This document shows, one piece after another, positions 1-5,393 of a stretch of DNA of 12,997 nucleotides. The notes under the pieces are model-generated. The model was not told the origin of the DNA, searched no databases, and was given only the letters and a program-made list of their open reading frames with translations. The first letter of the stretch is position 1. Each line of letters starts with the position of its first letter. The position numbers and the translations under genes are program-made. This DNA comes from Gp6-AA40 sp046732795 (GTDB taxonomy: Bacteria > Acidobacteriota > Vicinamibacteria > Vicinamibacterales > UBA2999), in assembly GCA_046732795.1 (NCBI GenBank), contig JBKPNV010000203.1:1-12997 (forward strand). Reading direction: 5' to 3'.

Positions 1-138
1 CTCAGCAACGAGAGTTCGATCCGTGAGGTTATTGCGTTCCCCAAGACAGCGGCGGCGGTGGACCTGATGTCGGATGCTCCCTCGACGGTCGAGCTGAAGC
101 AGTTACGGGAATTGCATCTGCAGATCCGCAAATCATGA
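1..138 (+). CDS. aspS: Aspartyl-tRNA synthetase, C-terminal end (partial)
   Basis: The window opens inside this gene; only the last 45 codons and a TGA stop are present. The peptide reads SSIREVIAFPKTAAAVDLM, then SDAP and a final ELKQLRELHLQIRKS. Bacterial-type AspRS ends this way: the block with R-x-V-I-A-F-P-K follows class II motif 3 and closes the catalytic core, and an ELHL-type helix comes last. The enzyme charges tRNA(Asp) (or tRNA(Asp/Asn) in non-discriminating forms) with aspartate in the cytoplasm. The visible part cannot show discrimination, because the anticodon-binding domain lies outside the window. The gene runs in the same direction as phoH, 61 bases upstream of it, with a strong hairpin between them. 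The identification rests on a short but characteristic tail. Confidence 0.88.
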   Translation, partial: LSNESSIREVIAFPKTAAAVDLMSDAPSTVELKQLRELHLQIRKS

Positions 139-140
139 TC

Positions 141-187
141 CCGGGTGTGATTTTCCATCCGTGTATTGCCGGGGAAGTCACACCCGG
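141..187 (+). terminator. Strong hairpin between aspS and phoH (terminator or phoH leader structure)
   Basis: Bases 141-150 (CCGGGTGTGA) and 178-187 (TCACACCCGG) form a perfect 10-bp inverted repeat. In RNA the stem continues inward: 151-156 pair with 172-177 with two U-G wobbles. This makes a 16-bp stem with a 15-base loop (157-171). The hairpin starts 3 bases after the aspS stop, which suits a transcription terminator. The following bases (TGTCTTTG) are only moderately U-rich, so termination would be weak or factor-assisted. The 3' arm ends 12 bases before the phoH ATG and covers most of the place where a Shine-Dalgarno would lie, so it could instead limit phoH translation. Confidence 0.6.
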
Positions 188-199
188 TGTCTTTGACGC

Positions 200-1171
200 A
201 TGAAAAAAATCGCGCTTCCCCAGGAGGGGCTCGAGACGCTCTACGGAGCACATGATGGCAATCTCAAGCACATCGAGTCGGTCCTTGGCGTCCAGATTCG
301 CACACAGGGGGACGAGCTCATCGTCGAGGGCGAGCGATCTGCTGAGCAGAAAGTGGAGCGCATCTTCAACCAGTTGGTAGGCTTGATCTCGGAGGGATAC
401 GAACTGAAAAACGGCGACGTCAAGACGGCGGTGCGGCTGGTGGCCAACGACGAAAGCGTCGATCTGCGGCACTACTTCCTGCGCGAGGGTCAGAAGCAGC
501 CCGAGGGCACACGCAGACGGGTGAACCCGAAAAGCACCAATCAGCGCCGGTATCTCGATGCGATCGAGCGCTACGACATTGTATTCGGCGTCGGTCCTGC
601 CGGTACAGGCAAAACCTACCTGGCGATGGCCCAGGCTGTCAGTTACCTCGTAGCCAAGAAGGTGAGCCGCATCATTCTTGCGAGACCGGCTGTCGAAGCC
701 GGGGAGAAACTCGGCTTCCTTCCAGGAGACCTGCAAGAGAAGGTCAATCCGTATCTGCGCCCGCTCTACGACGCGCTCTACGACATGATGGACACGGAAC
801 GTGCGACGCGCCTGGTTGAGCGCGGCACCATCGAAGTGGCGCCGATCGCATTCATGCGCGGCCGCACCTTGAACGATGCGTTCGTCATTCTCGATGAGGC
901 ACAGAACACGACGTCCGAGCAGATGAAGATGTTCCTGACGCGACTCGGATTCGGATCCAAGGCGGTCGTCACCGGCGACATCACCCAGATCGACCTGCCG
1001 AATCCGCGAACCTCCGGTCTGATCGAGGCCTTGCGGATCGTGAAGGACATCGAAGGCATTGGCTTCATCTACTTCGATGACACTGACGTCGTCCGCCACA
1101 AGCTGGTGCAGCAAATCGTCAAGGCATACGACGCGCTTTCGGCCGGACCCACTGGAGATGGCCGCTCATAG
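200..1171 (+). CDS. phoH: PhoH-family ATPase (PhoL/YbeZ type)
   Basis: This 323-residue protein has the usual PhoH-like length. Its P-loop GPAGTGKT lies at 132-139, a Walker B with DEAQ (VILDEAQN) at 229-236, and the family blocks ARPAVEAGEKLGFLPGD (161-177) and TGDITQIDLP (258-267) between and after them. Residues 1-60 resemble the KH-like N-terminal segment of this family. PhoH proteins are cytoplasmic ATPases related to helicase cores and are linked to RNA metabolism; the YbeZ branch works with the RNase YbeY, and ybeY is indeed the next gene, overlapping by 14 bases. The ATG at 200 has no clear Shine-Dalgarno, because the preceding hairpin arm (172-187) occupies that region. The start is supported by the fit to family length. 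The exact biochemical role of this family is not settled. Confidence 0.93.
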   Translation: MKKIALPQEGLETLYGAHDGNLKHIESVLGVQIRTQGDELIVEGERSAEQKVERIFNQLVGLISEGYELKNGDVKTAVRLVANDESVDLRHYFLREGQKQPEGTRRRVNPKSTNQRRYLDAIERYDIVFGVGPAGTGKTYLAMAQAVSYLVAKKVSRIILARPAVEAGEKLGFLPGDLQEKVNPYLRPLYDALYDMMDTERATRLVERGTIEVAPIAFMRGRTLNDAFVILDEAQNTTSEQMKMFLTRLGFGSKAVVTGDITQIDLPNPRTSGLIEALRIVKDIEGIGFIYFDDTDVVRHKLVQQIVKAYDALSAGPTGDGRS

Positions 1172-1610
1172 CGGCGCGTCATTCCCTTTGGCTGTGGAGG
1201 TGGTGAGCGCCAGTCGCCTGCGAGCGCCCGGCCTTGCGCGCTGGCTGCAAGCGACCGCCCCGCGACAGGCCCGGGGTGCAGTGGTCGTGGCGCTTGTCTC
1301 AGATGCGCGTGTCCGCCAGCTAAACGCCAGATACCGTGACAAGAATGCCCCCACGGATGTGCTCTCTTTTGGCGGGGACGAGCCCGGTTTTCTCGGCGAA
1401 GTCGTGATTGCGAGCGGAGTTGCACGGCGACAGGCCCGCGAGGCCGGGCACTCCGTCCAGGTCGAACTGCGGATACTCGGGCTTCACGGTCTGCTGCACC
1501 TTCTTGGCTATGATCACGAGCGGGATGACGGCCGGATGGCCCGGATCGAACGTCGTCTGCGCCGGAAGGGTGGCTTGCGCGAAGGTCTGATCGAGCGGGG
1601 TCGGCGATGA
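1158..1610 (+). CDS. ybeY: Endoribonuclease / rRNA maturation factor YbeY
   Basis: The family's metal-binding signature HGLLHLLGYDH is present, with its three histidines at residues 110, 114 and 120 (numbered from the ATG at 1158). The upstream block LNARYRDKNAPTDVLSF (55-71) is also typical. YbeY is a small zinc-dependent RNase acting in 16S rRNA 3' maturation and ribosome quality control, consistent with PhoH before it and Era two genes after it. The product is about 150 residues, the normal size. The start is uncertain. An ATG at 1059 in the same frame would add 33 residues read through phoH and is unlikely. ATG 1158 overlaps the phoH stop and has GGAG directly against it. TTG 1188 or GTG 1194 would match the usual family N-terminus, which begins near the VEVV segment. 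The stop overlaps the next start (ATGA). Confidence 0.92.
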   Translation: MAAHSGASFPLAVEVVSASRLRAPGLARWLQATAPRQARGAVVVALVSDARVRQLNARYRDKNAPTDVLSFGGDEPGFLGEVVIASGVARRQAREAGHSVQVELRILGLHGLLHLLGYDHERDDGRMARIERRLRRKGGLREGLIERGRR

Positions 1611-2836
1611 CTCCACTTGCGCTGTTCCTCCTCGGGTGTGCCACGCTGTTCCTGGGCGTGGTGCAGGCGGCGTTCAGTGCTCTCATGCGCCTGTCGCTGC
1701 GCTTGATGGCCGAACGCGGTGGCCGCGACGACCGCCTCGGCCATTACCTCGACGATCCGCTCCAACTCTTCGTTCCGGTTCGCATGCTGATCGGCGTGTG
1801 CACGGTACTGGCCGGCGCGCTCATCGCGCGGCTCAGCGACATTCACGATAGCCTCTCTGTCACGACGTTCATCGTTTCACTGGTCGCGTTCGTCGTCGTG
1901 TGCGAACACGTCCTGCCGATGGTGATCGTGCGTCGGGATCCAGAAGGCGTGCTCGATGTGCTGTTGCCTGTCTTCCATCCGGTGGCCCGACTGTTGACGC
2001 CGATGACGGCGCCGGTGCTACGCGTGATCGGCATCCGGCGCGAGATACCAAACGGAACCACGGATGCGTCGACACAGGCGCCGGCGAAGGAAAGTGACCA
2101 GGAACAGGGCACGATCTCTCAAGAGGAGGGGCGCGAGCTACTCCAGTCGATCGTCGACTTCACCGAGACCGTGGTCCGTGAGGTCATGACACCGCGGCCG
2201 GACATTGTGGCCATTCGCGCCGACTCGACGATTCAGGACCTGCGCACGCTCTTCCGCGAGGAGCAGTACTCACGAATGCCGGTGTATCGTGAGAACCTCG
2301 ATAACATCCTCGGCATCGTGTTCGTGAAGGATCTCGTCGCACTGCCGCCCGGCGCGGAGCCGCCGTTGACCACCATGATGCGCTCCGCCTACTTCGTGCC
2401 GGAGAGCAAGCGCGTCTCAGAGTTGCTCAAGGAAATGCAGCGCCGGCAGGCTCAGGTCGCGATCGTGGTGGACGAATATGGTGGAACGGCCGGCCTCGTG
2501 ACGGTCGAGGATCTGCTCGAAGAGATCGTCGGTGAAATCCGCGACGAGTACGACGTTGAGAGCGAGACGGTGACCGAAGAAGGCGACGGTGTGTTCGTCT
2601 TCAGCGGTAAAGTCAGCGTCGACGAGGTGCGGGATCGCCTCGGGGTCGAGATCGAACGCGAAGGATTCGAGACGGTCGGGGGGTATCTCCTCTCGTCATT
2701 GGGGCGCATGCCGTACGTCGGCGAAATCGTCGACCTGGATGCGCTGTCGTTCGAGGTGCTCGAGGTCGAGCGGCGCCGCGTCACCAAGGTCCGCGTGCGA
2801 CGACGGAAAGACGCGACGGCAACCGCGGAGCAATGA
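1607..2836 (+). CDS. HlyC/CorC-family CBS-domain membrane protein (CNNM-like)
   Basis: The 409-residue protein has three hydrophobic segments, at about 2-27, 53-75 and 84-107, matching a short CNNM/DUF21-type membrane part. A CBS pair follows: CBS1 begins near VREVMTPRPDIVAI (190-203) and CBS2 contains QVAIVVDEYGGTAGLVTVEDLLEEIVGEI (283-311). The C-terminal CorC/HlyC transporter-associated domain covers about 323-400 (FVFSGKVSVDEVRDRLG, then the GYLLSSLGRMP block). The family is tied to magnesium or cobalt efflux and resistance, with CBS domains sensing nucleotides; haemolysin names are historical. The N-terminal membrane domain looks shorter than a full four-helix CNNM fold, so transport activity is inferred. 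ATG 1607 overlaps the ybeY stop by 4 bases, and the stop overlaps the era start by 4. Genes of this family often sit next to ybeY. Confidence 0.9.
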   Translation: MTPLALFLLGCATLFLGVVQAAFSALMRLSLRLMAERGGRDDRLGHYLDDPLQLFVPVRMLIGVCTVLAGALIARLSDIHDSLSVTTFIVSLVAFVVVCEHVLPMVIVRRDPEGVLDVLLPVFHPVARLLTPMTAPVLRVIGIRREIPNGTTDASTQAPAKESDQEQGTISQEEGRELLQSIVDFTETVVREVMTPRPDIVAIRADSTIQDLRTLFREEQYSRMPVYRENLDNILGIVFVKDLVALPPGAEPPLTTMMRSAYFVPESKRVSELLKEMQRRQAQVAIVVDEYGGTAGLVTVEDLLEEIVGEIRDEYDVESETVTEEGDGVFVFSGKVSVDEVRDRLGVEIEREGFETVGGYLLSSLGRMPYVGEIVDLDALSFEVLEVERRRVTKVRVRRRKDATATAEQ

Positions 2837-3768
2837 AGGCTGGTTTCGTCTCATTCATCGGCCGCCCGAACGCCGGTAAGTCAACCCTGCTCAATCGCAT
2901 CGTCGGTCAGAAGCTCGCGATCGTCTCGGACAAGCCGCAGACCACGCGCACGCGGGTGGTCGGCGTGAAGAACTATCCGCCTTCGCTGCCTGCGGCAGCT
3001 GCGGCGCGACAGGTTGCGCCTACAGAGGGGCAGATTGTCTTCGTGGACACGCCGGGCGTCCACAAGCCCACTCATCGCTTGAACGTGCGCATGGTTGATC
3101 TCGCGCTCGAATCGATGCGTGAGGTCGATCTGCTCGCACTCATCGTCGATGCCTCGGTGAAATCGGGACCAGGCGATCGCTACCTGCTTGACGTCGTCAA
3201 GCAGGTCAGCACGCCCGTCATCCTCGTGTTGGGCAAGGTCGATCTCATCGCGAAGCCCCGGCTGTTGCCGCTCATGGACCACTATCGTCAGGCGCACCCC
3301 TTCGTGGAAATCGTGCCGGTGTCGGCCGTGGACGGGACCAACATTGACACCCTCGAGCGGCTGTTCCTGGAATACCTGCCGGAAGGCGATCCACTTTACC
3401 CGCCGGATTACCTGACCGATCAGACCGAGCGGTTCTTCGTGTCGGAGATCGTTCGCGAGCAGGTGCTCCAGCTCACTCGCGACGAGCTGCCATTTTCAAC
3501 GGCGGTCGTCGTCGATCACTTCGATGAGAGCGAGGGGACGCTCCTGAAACTCTATTGCACGATTTTGGTGGAGCGCGAATCGCAGAAGGCCATCGTCATC
3601 GGCAAGAGCGGCGAGATGATCAAGCAGATCGGCTCGGCAGCGCGTGTGGCGCTCGAAGCGCACTTCGAGTCGCGCGTGTTCCTCGATCTGCACGTCAAGG
3701 TGAAGACCGAGTGGCGGAACGACGAGCGGATGCTCGACGAGATCGACCTTCAGAATCGCAGCCGGTAG
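2833..3768 (+). CDS. era: Ribosome-assembly GTPase Era
   Basis: Era binds the 3' end of 16S rRNA during 30S assembly. The GTPase domain shows G1 GRPNAGKST (10-18), G2 in QTTRTR (36-41), G3 DTPG (72-75) and G5 VSA (163-165). The C-terminal KH domain carries the GxxG loop G257-K-S-G260 (VIGKSGEMIK), with the late EWRNDERML block at 293-301. Length (311) is normal to slightly long. Two features are odd. First, the G4 motif, normally NKxD, reads GKVD at 134-137, so the asparagine that contacts guanine is glycine (codon GGC). Second, an Ala/Pro-rich stretch of roughly 15 residues (about 50-65) widens the loop between switch I and the DTPG strand. The ATG overlaps the preceding stop, with GGAG only 2 bases upstream. 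The TAG directly abuts the stop codon of the convergent gene. Confidence 0.96.
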   Translation: MKAGFVSFIGRPNAGKSTLLNRIVGQKLAIVSDKPQTTRTRVVGVKNYPPSLPAAAAARQVAPTEGQIVFVDTPGVHKPTHRLNVRMVDLALESMREVDLLALIVDASVKSGPGDRYLLDVVKQVSTPVILVLGKVDLIAKPRLLPLMDHYRQAHPFVEIVPVSAVDGTNIDTLERLFLEYLPEGDPLYPPDYLTDQTERFFVSEIVREQVLQLTRDELPFSTAVVVDHFDESEGTLLKLYCTILVERESQKAIVIGKSGEMIKQIGSAARVALEAHFESRVFLDLHVKVKTEWRNDERMLDEIDLQNRSR

Positions 3769-4455
3769 CTACGGGTTGATGACCAGCGTTGTCTGGCCGA
3801 CCACGGGGACATTGTCCACGAAGGCCCTCCATGCCTGTGTGATGTTGCTGCGGTTCTGCGCCAGCGCCCCGCCGTACCAGATGGCCGAGTCCGGCCGTGA
3901 TGACGACTGAGTCCACATCCGTTGCACTGTCACGGCTACGCCGACGAGCGGTACCCGCACGGTGAAGTAGGGAGGCAAGGCTAAGCGTTTGTCTCGTGAC
4001 ATCTCGAGGCGCAGCCCTTCGAAGCTGACATCGACGATATGCGAGGGAACGCCGTTGGCCATCGCATCGAAGCGGTTGACAAGCTTCCGCATCGAGCGCC
4101 GGACAGGCCTGCTGTCGAGCATCGCCATCGCAACGAAGCACGTGAACATCGCCCGGTCGATCGGCCGACTCAGGTACATCGTCTGGGCACCGAGCGCGTC
4201 GCCAGAGGAGGCGGTTGCCGCATTGCCGATCAGAATCGTGGGTATCTGGGAATTGCGACCGCGACTCTGCACCAGCACTCGCCGGTGCGAGACGTCGGCG
4301 ATGAGGAGCGCGAACGGCAGGAGCATTTCGTCTGCCGCGCTCTGGGCCGTCGGCGGTTTGACGGGGTCGAACCCGTCGGTCAGCAGCCAATCAGCGAGGG
4401 CAGTTGCTTCGACCGGATTCGGGAGGGAAACGATAACTCTGGGACGATCTGCCAC
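3769..4455 (-). CDS. Degenerate receiver plus PilZ domain protein (predicted c-di-GMP effector)
   Basis: This 228-residue minus-strand protein has two parts. Residues 5-110 look like a response-regulator receiver fold: VIVSL (7-11) as the first strand, LLIADVS with D54 at the phosphoacceptor place, IPTILIG (71-77), and YLSRPID (94-100) where receivers have a conserved Lys-Pro. The acidic pair after the first strand is absent and the Lys is Arg97, so normal phosphorylation is doubtful. Residues about 115-215 look like PilZ: RRSMR (119-123) gives RxxxR, and DVSFEG (142-147) gives DxSxxG, the two c-di-GMP contact motifs. I infer a cytoplasmic c-di-GMP reader; its target is unknown. The start is GTG at 4455 with no clear Shine-Dalgarno. 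No ATG, GTG or TTG occurs between it and the upstream in-frame stop. The gene lies opposite to its neighbours and ends flush against era. Confidence 0.82.
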   Translation of the reverse strand: MADRPRVIVSLPNPVEATALADWLLTDGFDPVKPPTAQSAADEMLLPFALLIADVSHRRVLVQSRGRNSQIPTILIGNAATASSGDALGAQTMYLSRPIDRAMFTCFVAMAMLDSRPVRRSMRKLVNRFDAMANGVPSHIVDVSFEGLRLEMSRDKRLALPPYFTVRVPLVGVAVTVQRMWTQSSSRPDSAIWYGGALAQNRSNITQAWRAFVDNVPVVGQTTLVINP

Positions 4456-4679
4456 GCCGCGACGAACTGCAGCCCTTATGCCAGTGATTTCCCGTGGTTT
4501 TCTGGTTAACGAGGGTGACGCAGCTTACGAATCTGCAATGAGAATGAGAGAACTGTAATCGGTCCGGCGGCGGAACTGGGTCTCGTTGCCGAATTCCCAG
4601 GTCCCAAGAACCAACTCCGAAAACACGGCGCGGAAGTTGATCGTGCGTCTCAGCGGTAGACTGGCACTCGGGCGTTACC
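4456..4679. other. Divergent intergenic region between the PilZ gene and the DUF1697 gene
   Basis: This 224-base gap separates two divergent genes, so promoters for both should lie here. I looked for -35/-10 pairs and sigma-54 elements. The best candidates (for example TTGATC at 4637-4642 for the + strand and TTACAG about 100 bases upstream of the minus-strand start) lack a good partner at proper spacing. I find no hairpin with a T tract, and no open frame with family character on either strand. Confidence 0.5.
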
Positions 4680-5222
4680 ATGGCGACCTATATTGGTTTG
4701 CTGCGCGCGGTGAATCTTCCGGGGCACAACAAGATCGCAATGGGGGACCTGCGTGACTTGCTGACGCGGCTCGGTATGCGAGACGCAGTAACGCTGCTGC
4801 AGAGCGGCAATTTCGTGTGTCGAAGCGATCTTCGAAGCTCGCCCGAACTCGAACGTCTGATCGAGAGCGCCGCACCCAAATATTTGGCGCTCACCACCGA
4901 CGTGCTCGTTCGATCGGACAAAGAATGGAACGAACTCGTCGCAGCGAACCCCTTTCCGAAGGACGCGAAGCTTGACCCCAGCCATTTGCTCGCAGTGGTA
5001 CTGAAGGCGGCGCCCGACCCCGCGCATGTCGCGGCGCTGGAGCAGGCGATCATCGGCCGTGAGATCGTGAGCGTCCAGGGACGCTGCGCCTATATCGTCT
5101 ATAAAGACGGTATCGGCAGGTCGCGTCTCACCAGCGCCCTTATCGAGAACAAGCTTGGAACGCGCGGTACCGCGCGAAACTGGAACACCATCCTGAAGCT
5201 GCGTGCCTTAGCCTGCGGCTAG
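4680..5222 (+). CDS. DUF1697 family protein
   Basis: The 180-residue product matches the DUF1697 pattern throughout. The N-terminus MATYIGLLRAVNLPGHNKI is the family's strand and loop (usually LLRGINV-GG-N), and LQSGNFV (40-46) is the next conserved block. The C-terminal GIGRSRLTSALIE and RGTARNWNTILKL segments are the family's other hallmark. The family is small, probably cytoplasmic, alpha/beta, and has no established biochemical function, so none is assigned. It often appears as a single patchily distributed gene in soil bacteria, which fits an addition between era and recO. The ATG at 4680 is supported by family alignment; no strong Shine-Dalgarno is visible. The final codons (ALACG and stop) fall inside the first unit of a 19-base tandem repeat that continues downstream, so the C-terminus may have been shaped by that repeat. 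Confidence 0.9.
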   Translation: MATYIGLLRAVNLPGHNKIAMGDLRDLLTRLGMRDAVTLLQSGNFVCRSDLRSSPELERLIESAAPKYLALTTDVLVRSDKEWNELVAANPFPKDAKLDPSHLLAVVLKAAPDPAHVAALEQAIIGREIVSVQGRCAYIVYKDGIGRSRLTSALIENKLGTRGTARNWNTILKLRALACG

Positions 5223-5244
5223 TGCCTCCGCCTTCGGCTAATGC
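5205..5244. repeat. Imperfect 19-base tandem repeat across the DUF1697 stop codon
   Basis: Bases 5205-5225 and 5224-5244 align at 17 of 21 positions with a 19-base period; both read GCCT-x-x-GCCT-x-CGGCTA-x-TGC. The first unit contains a small hairpin, TAGCC (5209-5213) with GGCTA (5217-5221). The first unit overlaps the end of the coding region. It resembles dispersed intergenic repeats, but copies elsewhere in the genome cannot be seen from this window. Confidence 0.6.
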
Positions 5245-5278
5245 TACGAAGACCACGAGAACACCAAAATCTGGATAG

Positions 5279-5346
5279 CACGAAGAACCCTCGACGTGGT
5301 TTCTTCGTGATCTTCGTGTGTCGCGATCTTCGTGATCTTCATGTGT
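5279..5346. repeat. CTTCGTG-rich repeat cluster upstream of mgtE
   Basis: The 20-base units at 5302-5321 (tcttcgtgatcttcgtgtgt) and 5327-5346 differ at one position and recur with a 25-base period. Each holds two copies of a TCTTCGTG-like word. Just upstream, CACGAAGAA (5279-5287) is the exact inverse of TTCTTCGTG (5301-5309), giving a 9-bp hairpin. A related word, ACGAAGACCACGAGA, begins at 5246. The cluster ends 47 bases before the mgtE start. It may act as a leader structure or be a decayed copy of a dispersed repeat. Confidence 0.65.
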
Positions 5347-5393
5347 GAAGTGCGTGATACATTGGATTTTTTGTGGTTTGAGAAAAACGCGAG

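Noticed and set aside
29..1114. A 361-codon open frame on the minus strand
   Set aside because: It is antisense to aspS and phoH, which are both certain. The peptide shows no domain and is a codon-bias shadow.
1059..1157. Upstream ATG at 1059 extending YbeY by 33 residues
   Set aside because: The extra residues are Ser/Thr-rich readthrough of phoH in another frame and do not match any YbeY N-terminus.
3989..4558. Two + strand open frames (189 and 156 codons) over the PilZ gene
   Set aside because: They lack family character, whereas the minus-strand frame shows RxxxR and DxSxxG with proper spacing and receiver-like strands.
4662..4679. TGGCAC followed by a TT element, resembling a sigma-54 promoter before the DUF1697 gene
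   Set aside because: The required GC of the -12 element is missing, and it would place the transcript start inside the coding region.
5205..5346. Possible CRISPR-like array in the repeats before mgtE
   Set aside because: Only two imperfect units of each type, with spacers of 0-5 bases and no cas genes; these are simple intergenic repeats.
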